From NCBI RefSeq assembly GCF_023156285.1, contig NZ_JAKZAJ010000002.1, positions 310,001 through 374,000 on the forward strand: a stretch of DNA of 64,000 nucleotides, in the 5' to 3' direction. This document shows positions 27,391 through 36,335 of this stretch, piece after piece. The translations under genes were made by a program, and so were the position numbers. The notes under the pieces were generated by a model. The model made no database searches and was not told the origin of the DNA. It worked only from the letters and a program-made list of their open reading frames with translations. Numbering within the stretch: position 1 is the stretch's first letter; every line of letters starts with the position of its first letter. The stretch is from Marinobacter koreensis. Lineage in GTDB: Bacteria; Pseudomonadota; Gammaproteobacteria; Pseudomonadales; Oleiphilaceae.

Positions 27391-27831
27391 ATGACCGTAC
27401 TTGTTTTAGACACCCCGGAACTGCTCGCGAAGGCCGCAGTGGCCTCTGGTTTCATGTCGGCGATGGCCAGCTCTCCGGATCACAGGCCCCACCGCCTCAA
27501 ATTCCACTTCGGTTTCAATCGTCACGCGCCCGGTTCCGAGGATCTGGCGATGATTCGACAGCACGCCGCGTACCTCCGGCAATATCCCGGACTGAAGGTC
27601 CGGATTCACGGACACTCCGACAATTTCGGTGGGGAGGACTACAACCGGTTTCTGTCCCGTTTGCGGGCGCACTCGGTCGCGAAGCTTCTGATGCAGGAAG
27701 GCGTGGCGGAAAACCAGATTCTTCTGGCTCACTGGGGCTCTACCCGGCCGCTGGCGCGTCCCGAGGACCATGCTGCCAATCGACGGGTCGAACTCGAGTA
27801 CCTGAGCCAGGACATGGCTCAGGCCCTCTAG
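27391..27831 (+). CDS. OmpA-like peptidoglycan-binding domain protein without signal peptide
   Basis: A 146-residue protein that is nearly all OmpA C-terminal domain. It has IHGHSDNFGGEDYN, LSRLRAHSVAKLLMQ and a terminal NRRVELEYL; the Asp and Arg that bind diaminopimelate are visible. No clear signal peptide or lipobox follows the ATG, which has AAGGA eight bases upstream. That is odd, since the ligand lies in the periplasm. An upstream in-frame extension to 27313 adds a basic segment but no signal either. It may be a cytoplasmic derivative or exported by another route. Confidence 0.8.
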   Translation: MTVLVLDTPELLAKAAVASGFMSAMASSPDHRPHRLKFHFGFNRHAPGSEDLAMIRQHAAYLRQYPGLKVRIHGHSDNFGGEDYNRFLSRLRAHSVAKLLMQEGVAENQILLAHWGSTRPLARPEDHAANRRVELEYLSQDMAQAL

Positions 27832-27845
27832 AAACGGTCTCAACG

Positions 27846-27869
27846 GGACGGGGGAGCACTCTCCCGTCC
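27846..27869. terminator. Hairpin between convergent genes
   Basis: GGACGGGGGAG and CTCTCCCGTCC form an 11-bp near-palindrome with one G.T pair, 15 bp after the OmpA-domain stop and 10 bp before the MAPEG stop. No T tract on either side. Confidence 0.45.
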
Positions 27870-27879
27870 GGGCGGCCGA

Positions 27880-28284
27880 TCAGCCGCCGTATACCTGCCA
27901 GACGTTCCAGAGTAGCAACAGCGCCGCCACCAGAATCGACAGCCAGGTCAGCAGGATGCCAATCATGCGGGCCTTGTGGGGACCACCCCGGCCGTTAATC
28001 ATGCCAAATGCGTGCAGAATCCGGCCAACAACGAGCGCCATACCGGTCCAGTAGATCAACGCGCCGGACACACCGTTCAACTCGGCAAATCCGAGCATCA
28101 GCAGGCCCAGGGGAGCATACTCTACCAGATTGGCGTGGGCCCGGACGGCGGCCTCAAAATCCTGGTCGTCGTTCACGCCCAGGCCCTTGCGGTACTTCAG
28201 CCGATACTTCACCACCTGGCCGGAAAGCACCAGCAACAACAGGCCGAGGACAGCCGCGAATACTCCAGTGACGGGTACGATCAT
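27880..28284 (-). CDS. MAPEG family membrane protein
   Basis: A 134-residue inner-membrane protein with four hydrophobic helices. RAHANLVEYAPLGLLMLG is the MAPEG (membrane-associated eicosanoid/glutathione metabolism) signature, followed by GRILHAFGM. Bacterial members may have glutathione-transferase-like activity; the substrate is unknown. It starts two bases after the GlsB-like gene and is probably cotranscribed with it. Confidence 0.85.
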   Translation of the reverse strand: MIVPVTGVFAAVLGLLLLVLSGQVVKYRLKYRKGLGVNDDQDFEAAVRAHANLVEYAPLGLLMLGFAELNGVSGALIYWTGMALVVGRILHAFGMINGRGGPHKARMIGILLTWLSILVAALLLLWNVWQVYGG

Positions 28285-28286
28285 GT

Positions 28287-28529
28287 TCAGCCCTTTTTGA
28301 TTTTATTCACTATCGCCAGAAGCAGCACTGCCCCGACGGTGGCAGTGACCAGACGCCCAAGTGCGCCATGGGCCGAGAGCTGAAACAGGCCGAACAGAAA
28401 GCCGCCGATCATCGAGCCCACGATCCCGATGCCGATGTTCGCCAGGACGCCAAATCCACGTCCCTTCATGATCAGACCGGCGAGCCAGCCTGCCACACCG
28501 CCAATAATCAGAAACAGAATCAGGTTCAT
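28287..28529 (-). CDS. GlsB/YeaQ/YmgE family small membrane protein
   Basis: An 80-residue hydrophobic, glycine-rich protein (IIGGVAGWLAGLIMKGRGFG, IGIVGSMIGGFLFGLF). This is the 'transglycosylase-associated' family linked to stress responses. GGGAGAGG lies seven bases before the ATG. Two or three membrane helices and a basic C-terminus (NKIKKG) are visible. Function is not established. Confidence 0.88.
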   Translation of the reverse strand: MNLILFLIIGGVAGWLAGLIMKGRGFGVLANIGIGIVGSMIGGFLFGLFQLSAHGALGRLVTATVGAVLLLAIVNKIKKG

Positions 28530-28602
28530 TGTTTGCCTCTCCCTGAGGATGATTCACATTACATGAGGACCCCGCAAAGACTGCCCTGTTCCAGGCTTTG
28601 CT

Positions 28603-29328
28603 TCAAGCACTTCGAACGGAAGCGGCCGGGGTGATGGAGGCAATGGCGTCGGCCATCTGCTGATGACACCGGGCCATCAGGTCGGGCAGATCGGCCGGCG
28701 TCAGTCCGCGGGTCTCTACCGGAGGCAGAATCCGGACGGCCACCGGCTCCCGACGACCACTGAGACCGCAAGACCGGTCCGCGTACTCACTGGCGCACAC
28801 CATGGTGATGGGAAGACCGGAAGCAATGGCAGCATGGAATGCGCCCTTCTTGAAAGACCCAAGCCCCTTACCATGACTGCGGGTCCCCTCCGGGAACACC
28901 CAGAGACTTTTTCGATCATGGGCAAGGGTGTCGCCGACGGTCTGCATGATGGCGACGGCTTTCTGCGACCGCGAACGGTTCAGTACCACATTGCCTCCCA
29001 GCCAGAAAACCTGCCCGAAGAACGGCACCCAGACCAGCGCAGACTTGCCAACGGTAACCGTACGGGGGGGCAACAGATCGCCCATGATGAACAGATCGTC
29101 GTTGTGCTGGTGGTTGGCAATGACAACGGTCGGACGATCCAGCGGCATATTCTCCCGGCCCTGAACCGGACGTTTCATACCAAGGAGACACCGACCAACC
29201 CGGGCTACCGTCCAGCCCAGCAGACGATTGTTATCCGGATTGAACGGACGCGCGCAATACAGCAACAATGCAAACAGACAGACCACCGGCACGCTCAGCC
29301 AGGCCAGTAATTTTCTCAGAACACCCAT
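28603..29328 (-). CDS. 1-acyl-sn-glycerol-3-phosphate acyltransferase (PlsC-like)
   Basis: A 241-residue inner-membrane acyltransferase. An N-terminal helix at about 9-26 precedes the HX4D catalytic motif NHQHNDD (His73, Asp78) and the phosphate-binding motif FPEGTRS at 145-151. It should acylate lysophosphatidic acid to phosphatidic acid. Length is typical for PlsC (about 240). Many marine bacteria carry several PlsC paralogues, so I do not assign the essential housekeeping role. No strong ribosome site precedes the ATG. Confidence 0.88.
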   Translation of the reverse strand: MGVLRKLLAWLSVPVVCLFALLLYCARPFNPDNNRLLGWTVARVGRCLLGMKRPVQGRENMPLDRPTVVIANHQHNDDLFIMGDLLPPRTVTVGKSALVWVPFFGQVFWLGGNVVLNRSRSQKAVAIMQTVGDTLAHDRKSLWVFPEGTRSHGKGLGSFKKGAFHAAIASGLPITMVCASEYADRSCGLSGRREPVAVRILPPVETRGLTPADLPDLMARCHQQMADAIASITPAASVRSA

Positions 29329-29379
29329 GTGTAAAACGATCTCTGTTATCGAAACAAAGCGTACAAGTGTACGCCAGGG

Positions 29380-29982
29380 CTATAGTCCCGCAACAGTATC
29401 AATTTGTTCCCGCCAGTGGCCAGCCAATGCCCCCTTGGCATGGGCGGTCACGACGTAACGCATTGGGCCGCCCGGCTCCAGACTGTCAAAGGGATAGCAG
29501 GTTACCAGCATCAGGGTGTCGGAGGGCAGGCGGCCAGCATCGATCCTGCCCGAACGGCTGTCCACCACCTGCGTATCCGTCACCCGGAACTCTTTCCAGG
29601 CCCCCGAACGGGCCTGCAGCCGGATAGCGCTTCCCGTCTTGAGGGCTTTCAGGTGCCGGAAATGCGTGTCCCGATGACCGGCAATCACGATCGGTCCCGG
29701 CCCCCGGTCACTTCCAAGGAGGCGGCCGGGGCCAAACGCCAGACTCTCGCCGGATGCGCCTTCCAGCACGATCATGGACTCCGACAGGTCGGGCCAGCTC
29801 ATCCGTGCCACTGGCCAGGTATCCGCCCAGGGCCAGGGCCGGGTGTCGGTCTGACGGGCCTGCGTCTCGGCCCATGCCAGTTCAAGCAGCTCCTGGGCCA
29901 CCAGTGCTTTCAGCGGAATCCACAGGCCAAACACCAGCACCGTTGCCGAGCTTGTGAAGAGACTGAGCAGCCAGCGATTCAT
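29380..29982 (-). CDS. Class GN sortase (marine proteobacterial sortase)
   Basis: A 200-residue membrane-anchored transpeptidase. An N-terminal helix (5-25) precedes the sortase barrel. The catalytic triad is visible: His103 in IAGHRDTHF, Cys162 in LVTCYPFD and Arg175 in PMRYVVTA. This matches the single-substrate sortase group of Gram-negative marine bacteria. It should cut its target near the C-terminal sorting signal. Its ATG overlaps the stop of the target-protein gene (ATGA), so enzyme and substrate are coupled. The acceptor of the cleaved protein in a Gram-negative cell is not known to me. Confidence 0.93.
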   Translation of the reverse strand: MNRWLLSLFTSSATVLVFGLWIPLKALVAQELLELAWAETQARQTDTRPWPWADTWPVARMSWPDLSESMIVLEGASGESLAFGPGRLLGSDRGPGPIVIAGHRDTHFRHLKALKTGSAIRLQARSGAWKEFRVTDTQVVDSRSGRIDAGRLPSDTLMLVTCYPFDSLEPGGPMRYVVTAHAKGALAGHWREQIDTVAGL

Positions 29983-32090
29983 GCCACTGCCCTCCGGCGC
30001 AGGAGCGCAATGGCCAGGGAGAACATCAGGCCCACCAGGCCAACAGCCGTCAATAACGGCGCCAGGGTGGCCGTTTGCGGGTACCGAAGCATACCCGCCT
30101 GACTGCCTTTGGGAAGCAGCGTGGGTATGCTCTCGCGTGCGAGGGGCACGTCCGCCGCCCTCGCCGGTGTGGTATCCACTGCCACGAAACTGGTGTAGGG
30201 CGAAGCCAGTGTATGGGCCATGGCGAGCCGGGTAATCTCCGCCTTATCGGGTTCTTCGTTGGCCAGTTCCGCCTGATCCAGCAGGCTGTTGATCCGGGCA
30301 CGGGCCCACCGACGATGCAGGCCCTGCGCCGGCGCGGCCTGCTGCAGATCCAGGGATCGCGACCAGCGCTCTCCATCCGGACTGAGGCCGGAGACCGTCA
30401 GCGTGCCACTGGCGGGCACCCCCTTGACCACCTGAATGAGCGGCTCTCCCTGAAACAGGTCCCCCGGCCGCGCCGGGTAGGCCTCTGCACCAGCGGGCCA
30501 CGACGTTTGAATATCGGTCAGAACCGGCGAGGACATGGCCGCAAACAAGGCTTTCAATGGCCCCTCCAGATCCGAAGGATCCCCCACCGACGTATAGGTG
30601 CCCCGCCCCCATTTGGCCGCTTCCCTCATGAAGTACTGGTTTGGCGCGGAACCAATGCCCACCGTGAACAGCCGTTGGGAACCGAGCTGGGCACGAATCT
30701 GTCGAAACAGTGCCGCCTCATTGCCAACCGCACCGTCGGTCATGAACACCACCTGGCGTACCCGACCTGCTTCCGGCTCTTTATCCCCGGCGGACGACCC
30801 GAGGGCCAGTGTCAGGGCCGATGCCATTTCGGTGCCACCATCCGCACTCAGATTGCGAACATAGCGTTGTGCGCGGGCGAGATTGTTGGCATTGGCCGCC
30901 ACCGGTTCCATAAACAGCGCATGGGGCTGACTGTTGAACTGGATCACGTTGAAACGATCACCCGCACGCAGGGTTGCAAGGCCCCGGTCCAGCGCCGACC
31001 GGGCCTGGCGAATGGATTCACCGGCCATCGAACCGGACGTATCGATCACAAAAACCAGATCCCGGGGCAGCGGCGTCTGGCCGGTTTTACCCGGCAACAC
31101 CATTGTCATCAGGTAGTCCTCGCCTTCGAACTGGTCGTGAAACACGGCGGCGACGGGCGCATACCCCTGAGCCGGTTGCCAACGGAGTACGAAGTCCCGA
31201 TCCATCAGCACCTTATGTCCTGTCGGAGACACTTGAACGGTGCCGCCATCGCGGCGAGTGTCCAGCGAATGACTGGGGCTGGTGATTGAGGTCAGTGGCA
31301 CACCGGCCTGGATCTCCACATCGATATCCGCCCGATGACTGTCAGAGGCAACATCGGTCGGCGTCACGGTATACGGGCTGATGGCACCAGCGTCGGGCAC
31401 CACTTGGGTGGCCAGTGCCCAGCCGGACTGCCACTGATCGGGCTGGGCTTCCTCGACGGGCGGGCCCGGCATAAAGCGGGGCGTCAGGGTCGTGGGCAAG
31501 CGCAGCTCAAAAATGCCATTGCGGTACTGGACGGGCTGCTGATAGGCCATGTCGACGGTCACGGTCTCACCCGGGGGAATGTTCGCAATCCGGGCGGTGA
31601 ACAGGTTGGGACGCTGCTGTTCGACATTCACGGCCTGGTGCCCGGTCTGCTTCGCCCGGGCGTATTCCTTCCGGGCTGCGAGCCGGGGCCGCACCTTTCC
31701 CTCGATCCTGCGCTCGCCCACCACCATTGCCAGATCGTACACGCTGGCCTTGTCGGGCAGCGGAAACACGAACACACCTTCCTGCCACTGGTCGCTGGTG
31801 TTACGGAAGCGTCGCACCAATCGTGTCTGTGCAATCATCCCGCTGACGGTGACGTCGAACTGGCTCCCGAGCACCAGCGCCGGTTGCCGGTATCGCCCGC
31901 TGGCGTCGACGAAGTGCAATACGCCGGCCTCACCCTCGTCCGCAGTGGCCGCATCGGCATACAGGGGCTGGACGAACAGCAACATCAGGAACGCCAACCA
32001 GAGGGTAATCCCCTCCACAAGGCGTCGCAGCCTCCGCGAGGCTCGTGTATTCGTCCGGTCCATCCGTAACAGGTTCAGGGAAAGCATCAT
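29979..32090 (-). CDS. Marine proteobacterial sortase target protein (VIT-vWA)
   Basis: A 703-residue exported protein. A long signal region (helix about 28-45, ending YADA) precedes a VIT domain (about 60-185, with RPRLAARKEYARAKQTG). A von Willebrand A domain follows, with the MIDAS motif VFVIDTSGSMAG. The C-terminus is a sorting signal: YPQTAT, a hydrophobic stretch, and a basic tail RRRAVA. The start at 32090 has AAGGA seven bases upstream; longer in-frame starts to 32174 are less likely. vWA plus VIT suggests a metal-dependent adhesive or binding role on the cell surface. Confidence 0.92.
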   Translation of the reverse strand: MMLSLNLLRMDRTNTRASRRLRRLVEGITLWLAFLMLLFVQPLYADAATADEGEAGVLHFVDASGRYRQPALVLGSQFDVTVSGMIAQTRLVRRFRNTSDQWQEGVFVFPLPDKASVYDLAMVVGERRIEGKVRPRLAARKEYARAKQTGHQAVNVEQQRPNLFTARIANIPPGETVTVDMAYQQPVQYRNGIFELRLPTTLTPRFMPGPPVEEAQPDQWQSGWALATQVVPDAGAISPYTVTPTDVASDSHRADIDVEIQAGVPLTSITSPSHSLDTRRDGGTVQVSPTGHKVLMDRDFVLRWQPAQGYAPVAAVFHDQFEGEDYLMTMVLPGKTGQTPLPRDLVFVIDTSGSMAGESIRQARSALDRGLATLRAGDRFNVIQFNSQPHALFMEPVAANANNLARAQRYVRNLSADGGTEMASALTLALGSSAGDKEPEAGRVRQVVFMTDGAVGNEAALFRQIRAQLGSQRLFTVGIGSAPNQYFMREAAKWGRGTYTSVGDPSDLEGPLKALFAAMSSPVLTDIQTSWPAGAEAYPARPGDLFQGEPLIQVVKGVPASGTLTVSGLSPDGERWSRSLDLQQAAPAQGLHRRWARARINSLLDQAELANEEPDKAEITRLAMAHTLASPYTSFVAVDTTPARAADVPLARESIPTLLPKGSQAGMLRYPQTATLAPLLTAVGLVGLMFSLAIALLRRRAVA

Positions 32091-32220
32091 CGCAACATCC
32101 TTCATTTGGTGAATCCCATGGATGGCAACGATTTCAGCAAGCCCGAAGGCAGATACCGTGGCAGACTGCGACAATCCGGCGGCGAAATATGATCAATTGT
32201 GGCAGGGGCCGCCCCGGTTC

Positions 32221-32249
32221 TTGTTCTGACCCGATGGCGTGGTTAAATA
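32221..32249 (+). promoter_or_regulatory. possible promoter of the sortase-system regulator
   Basis: TTGTTC, 17 bases, TAAATA, ending 29 bp before the response-regulator ATG. The -35 is fair and the -10 is weak. Read by eye. Confidence 0.3.
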
Positions 32250-32278
32250 AGGACAGTCACGAACCACAGCAGGGACCC

Positions 32279-32980
32279 ATGAAAAAGCACATTGTTCTGA
32301 TCGAGGACGAACCGGGCATCCGGGACAATTACAGAGCCGCGTTCGAACGGCGGGGCTATCGCGTCTCGGCGTTCGGTGACCGGGCATCGGCCTACCAGGC
32401 GCTGCGGCAGGAACTGCCGGACCTGGCCATCATCGATGTTGGTCTCGGAGAAGAGCCCGAGGGTGGATTCACGCTGTGTCAGGACCTTCGGGCCCTGTCG
32501 ATGACGCTCCCGATCATCTTCCTGACCGCGCGGGACAGCGACATAGACACGGTCCACGGCCTTCGCCTGGGCGCCGACGACTATGTGACCAAGGACATGA
32601 GCATCGACCACCTCCTGGCCCGGGTCACCGCCCTGCTGCGACGGGCCGATGCCTGGGCCCAGGCACTGCAAAAGCCGGACGAAATCCTGCACCGGGGACG
32701 GCTGACCCTCAACGTCGACCGGATGACCGTCGCCTGGAACGACCAGCCCGTGGACCTGACGGTTACCGAATTCTGGATGCTCCATTCCCTCGCCCGGCAT
32801 CCCGGCCACGTTCGCAGCCGGGATCAGCTCATGGAGGCGGCCAGTACCGTTCTGGATGACAACACCGTGACCTCCCACATCAAGCGGATTCGACGGAAAT
32901 TTGCCCAGCTGGACAACGAGTTCGATGGTATCCAGACCGCCTACGGCATGGGCTATCGCTGGAATGCCCATGAGGCCTGA
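32279..32980 (+). CDS. Sortase-system response regulator (OmpR type)
   Basis: A 233-residue DNA-binding regulator. The receiver (1-120) shows IEDEPG, Asp53 in IIDVGLG, FLTARDSD and the lysine in YVTKDM. The winged helix (135-230) has LTVTEFWMLHSLARHPG and VTSHIKRIRRKFAQ. It matches the regulator that accompanies marine sortases. It sits divergent from the target/sortase genes with a 188-bp shared upstream region, and three bases before its kinase gene. It probably controls the divergent sortase operon. Confidence 0.9.
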   Translation: MKKHIVLIEDEPGIRDNYRAAFERRGYRVSAFGDRASAYQALRQELPDLAIIDVGLGEEPEGGFTLCQDLRALSMTLPIIFLTARDSDIDTVHGLRLGADDYVTKDMSIDHLLARVTALLRRADAWAQALQKPDEILHRGRLTLNVDRMTVAWNDQPVDLTVTEFWMLHSLARHPGHVRSRDQLMEAASTVLDDNTVTSHIKRIRRKFAQLDNEFDGIQTAYGMGYRWNAHEA

Positions 32981-32983
32981 CTT

Positions 32984-35008
32984 TTGAGCCTAAAACGCCA
33001 GCTGTTCATCGCCAGCCTGCTGATGCTGCTCATTCCCTGGGCGGGCCTGAAGTTCGTCCTTGAACTGGATACCGCCCTGCGGGACCAGGCCAGCCAACAG
33101 CTGGACAACCAGGCAAAACGGCTCGCCGATCTGGCCGGAGACCAGCTCGTGGGCATCCCGCCGGTCACCAGCGATACACCGATCCTGTACGTCACCCCTG
33201 TGGACCAGCCCATGGAACTGGACGGTTATGCCGCGGACTGGCCCGGTTACGATGAAAACGGCAGTGCTCAGTATTGGCAGACGGCCTCCGAAAGCGGGCC
33301 CGGTACGCCAACCCTCAAGTGGCAGGCCGCCAGCGAAGGTCAGTATCTCTACCTGCTGTTACGCCTCGGCCACCCGACCTCGTTCTATAATCCCGGCTCG
33401 CCGGAACAACCCCATGATCGAGTCCAACTGTGGCTGCAACCCTCGGCAGTGCGGGTAGACGCAGCATCGGGACGGGACGGCTGGCTCCTGAGGCCTTCCG
33501 CCCCGGGCGAGCTTTACGCCCTTCGCGAACCCCGGCCCTACCGCCCCGACTATCGGATCAAGGGCGCCTGGCAGGCGGTCGCCGGCGGTTGGCAGCTGGA
33601 ACTGCAAATGCCCTTGCCATCGGCCTATTCGCGCCTTGGCTTCGAGGCCCGCTGGGGGCCGTCAATGGCATCCGGAACGGGCACCTCGCCGTTACCCGTT
33701 GTGTTCCAGCCGGACGCTGCACTGGAGCGGGCGCTGTTCCGCCAGCTCAGCGCGGGTCAACAGGCCCGGATCATCGAACCGGCAGGCTGGGTGATTGCCG
33801 ACACGGACCGTCCCACGGACACGCCCTCGCCCGATTTTGACAGCCTCAGCCCGATGCAGGTGATTGAACAGATCAGCTTGAACGCCCTGCGTCAGCTGAT
33901 TCAGTTTTACCAGCCGGATCCCGAACAGATCGACACCGGGGAACGCCAGCTGCAAACCGCCCAGTTGCCCACGGAGGGTCTGGTGCGGCATCCGGATGGC
34001 AGTCGCTGGCTCCTGACCACCCAATCCCTGTTCGGTGGTCGCACCCTGGTCCTGGAACAATCCATCGATCAGCTCCTGAGTCTGTCCGGCTCGACCCTGG
34101 GCTCGGTGATTGCCCGGAGCACGCTGATCATTGTCAGTCTGACCCTGGTGCTGCTCGGCTATGCCAGCTGGCTGTCCTGGCGCATCACCCGTCTCCAGAA
34201 ACTGGTGAACGACACCGTGGACGAGGACGGTCGCATCACCGGTACCCTGCCACAGCCGCGGACGGGCGACGAACTGGGCCAGCTGCAGGCGCACTTCGGC
34301 CAGATGGTGCAGCGCCTGCATGGCTATAACCGCTACCTGGAAAGCTTCTCCCGACGACTGTCCCACGAACTGAAAACACCCGTGGCGGTGGTCCGCTCCT
34401 CGCTGGAAAACCTGGGCCACGCCGAATCCGACGAGGAACGCCAGCAGTATCTCGACCGGGCGAGCACAGCCACCCAGCGGCTCCAGCAGATACTTCACGG
34501 CATGAGTGAAGCGGCCAGACTGGAACAGAGTTTTGACCATGCCGACAAGGAGCCCTTCGACCTGGCCGAGGTCGCCGCAGAGGCCACCAGCGCCTACCAG
34601 AGTCTCGATCCTGGGCATGTCATCCGGTACCAGGGACCGAATCAGGGCTGCCCCATGCTTGGCTCACCGGAACACATGGTGCAACTGCTCGACAAACTGG
34701 TGGACAACGCGCGGGATTTCACGCCGCGGCAGGGGCTGATTGAAGTCGCCCTCAAATCCGTACCCGGACAACTCGAACTGTCGGTGTTCAACGAGGGCTC
34801 ACAGCTCCCGGGCGGCGACTCCGCCGACATCTTCGGCGCCTTTATCTCGCATCGTGACGGAAATGGTGAAGGCCACCTCGGCCAGGGCCTGCTGATTGTG
34901 CGCCTGATTGCCGACTACCATGGTGGCCGTGTGGAGGCCGCCAATGAGTCCCTTGGTCGCATTGACGGTGTCCGCTTCCGGGTTATTATCCCCAATACAC
35001 CCACCTGA
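32984..35008 (+). CDS. Sortase-system sensor histidine kinase
   Basis: A 674-residue membrane kinase, starting with TTG. A helix at about 7-27 and another near 370-395 flank a large periplasmic region. That region begins with MELDGYAADWPGYDENG and YLYLLLRLGHP, which resembles CBM9/DOMON-like carbohydrate-binding folds. Then HAMP, HisKA (RRLSHELKTPVAVVRSSLE) and a HATPase with LDKLVDNARDF and GHLGQGLLIVRLI. The N-box is somewhat divergent (NARDF). It is coupled to its response regulator and expected to phosphorylate it. The ligand is unknown. Confidence 0.9.
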   Translation: MSLKRQLFIASLLMLLIPWAGLKFVLELDTALRDQASQQLDNQAKRLADLAGDQLVGIPPVTSDTPILYVTPVDQPMELDGYAADWPGYDENGSAQYWQTASESGPGTPTLKWQAASEGQYLYLLLRLGHPTSFYNPGSPEQPHDRVQLWLQPSAVRVDAASGRDGWLLRPSAPGELYALREPRPYRPDYRIKGAWQAVAGGWQLELQMPLPSAYSRLGFEARWGPSMASGTGTSPLPVVFQPDAALERALFRQLSAGQQARIIEPAGWVIADTDRPTDTPSPDFDSLSPMQVIEQISLNALRQLIQFYQPDPEQIDTGERQLQTAQLPTEGLVRHPDGSRWLLTTQSLFGGRTLVLEQSIDQLLSLSGSTLGSVIARSTLIIVSLTLVLLGYASWLSWRITRLQKLVNDTVDEDGRITGTLPQPRTGDELGQLQAHFGQMVQRLHGYNRYLESFSRRLSHELKTPVAVVRSSLENLGHAESDEERQQYLDRASTATQRLQQILHGMSEAARLEQSFDHADKEPFDLAEVAAEATSAYQSLDPGHVIRYQGPNQGCPMLGSPEHMVQLLDKLVDNARDFTPRQGLIEVALKSVPGQLELSVFNEGSQLPGGDSADIFGAFISHRDGNGEGHLGQGLLIVRLIADYHGGRVEAANESLGRIDGVRFRVIIPNTPT

Positions 35009-35024
35009 AGCACCGGAACGCCTT

Positions 35025-36332
35025 GTGAGCACGCCACTGAATCAACTGGACGTCCACCCCCTGAGACAGACGCTCTACAACGAGCTGCATTCGCGCCCGT
35101 TCCAGGTACTGCCAACACGGGCCCGGGTGACCCAGATCGCTGTTCTCACCACGCCGGAGCAGAAACTTCAGCAATTCGAGCATCTGTGTCAGCTGCATCG
35201 CCAGCTGGGCTACCCCGAACCCAGCGAGGACGTGGGGTGTTTCGAGAAAACCTTCGGCACCTTGCGGGTGCGGCGGGAAATGCACATGGAGTTCGCATCC
35301 TATACCTTCACCAACCTCGCCGAGTCGGATCGCGAACCGTTTGTGGAGACCGGCGTTTCGCCCCTGCCTGACGGATGGCTGGCGCAGCTCGTCGGCACCG
35401 TGATTGCCGCGTTTCACGTAGAGATCCGGCCCTCGTCAAACGATGCGGAAGACGACCTGGCCTACGTTCGCCAGCATTTCGAAGGGTTGAGGCTGGTGGG
35501 CAGCAGCCCGCAGGAAGGGGCCGCCCGGGTATGGGGTACCTTCCGGCTCCACAGCGACGGTTTTGGCCGATTCATGGTGCTCAATCACGAGATGTCGGAC
35601 AGCCAGCTGGGGCGACTCACCCAACGCCTGATGGAAATCGAGACCTACCGGTTAATGTCCCTGCTGGCCCTGCCGGTGGCACGGGACATTTCGCCGTTCC
35701 TGAACGACATGGACCAGCAGCTGGCCACGATCAACCAGGCACTGGCGGACAACCAGGCGGTGGACGAACCGGGTCTGCTGAAGGAGCTGAGCCATATTGC
35801 CGCCCGCATCGAAGCGTTCCGGGCCCATTCCACCTTCCGTTTCTCCGCCACGCGGGCCTACCACCAGCTGGTGCTGACCCGGCTCGACGAACTGCGCGAA
35901 GACGAGCTGTCCGGACACCTCACGCTGACCGAATTCATGACCCGGCGGCTGACCCCGGCGGTGAAAACCTGCGAAGCGGTCAGCGAACGGCTGGAAGATC
36001 TGTCCCGACGGGTAGACCGCGCCTCTGACATGCTGCGCACCCGCGTGGAAATGGCCATCCAGAGCCAGAACCAGCAACTGCTGGCCTCCATGGATCGGCG
36101 CTCACGCATCCAGCTCATGATGCAGCATACGGTAGAAGGGTTCTCCGTAGTGGCGATTTCCTACTACCTGGTTGGCCTGCTGAAGCTCGGTCTGGACACC
36201 CTCTACGATGCCGGCCTGGTGTTCAATAAAAGCCTCGTGCTCGGCATCGCCATCCCGGTCATTATGGTGGCGGTATTCCTGGGCATACGGACCATCCATC
36301 ACCGGTTTATCCGGATGGCCCGACGCCAGTAG
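35025..36332 (+). CDS. DUF3422 family membrane protein
   Basis: A 435-residue protein matching DUF3422: it opens with HPLRQTLYNELHSRPF, has a soluble helical body with coiled-coil tendency (about 210-370), and ends with two hydrophobic helices (about 370-425, SVVAISYYLVGLLKLGL and LGIAIPVIMVAVFLGI). No function is known to me. The start is a GTG 16 bp after the kinase gene; the in-frame extension to 34908 overlaps the kinase and is unlikely. It may be read through from the sortase regulators, but a functional link is unproven. Confidence 0.85.
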   Translation: MSTPLNQLDVHPLRQTLYNELHSRPFQVLPTRARVTQIAVLTTPEQKLQQFEHLCQLHRQLGYPEPSEDVGCFEKTFGTLRVRREMHMEFASYTFTNLAESDREPFVETGVSPLPDGWLAQLVGTVIAAFHVEIRPSSNDAEDDLAYVRQHFEGLRLVGSSPQEGAARVWGTFRLHSDGFGRFMVLNHEMSDSQLGRLTQRLMEIETYRLMSLLALPVARDISPFLNDMDQQLATINQALADNQAVDEPGLLKELSHIAARIEAFRAHSTFRFSATRAYHQLVLTRLDELREDELSGHLTLTEFMTRRLTPAVKTCEAVSERLEDLSRRVDRASDMLRTRVEMAIQSQNQQLLASMDRRSRIQLMMQHTVEGFSVVAISYYLVGLLKLGLDTLYDAGLVFNKSLVLGIAIPVIMVAVFLGIRTIHHRFIRMARRQ

Positions 36333-36335
36333 GCA

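Noticed and set aside
34908-35024. Upstream start for the DUF3422 protein
   Set aside because: It would overlap the kinase gene by about 100 bp; the family-typical sequence begins after the GTG at 35025.
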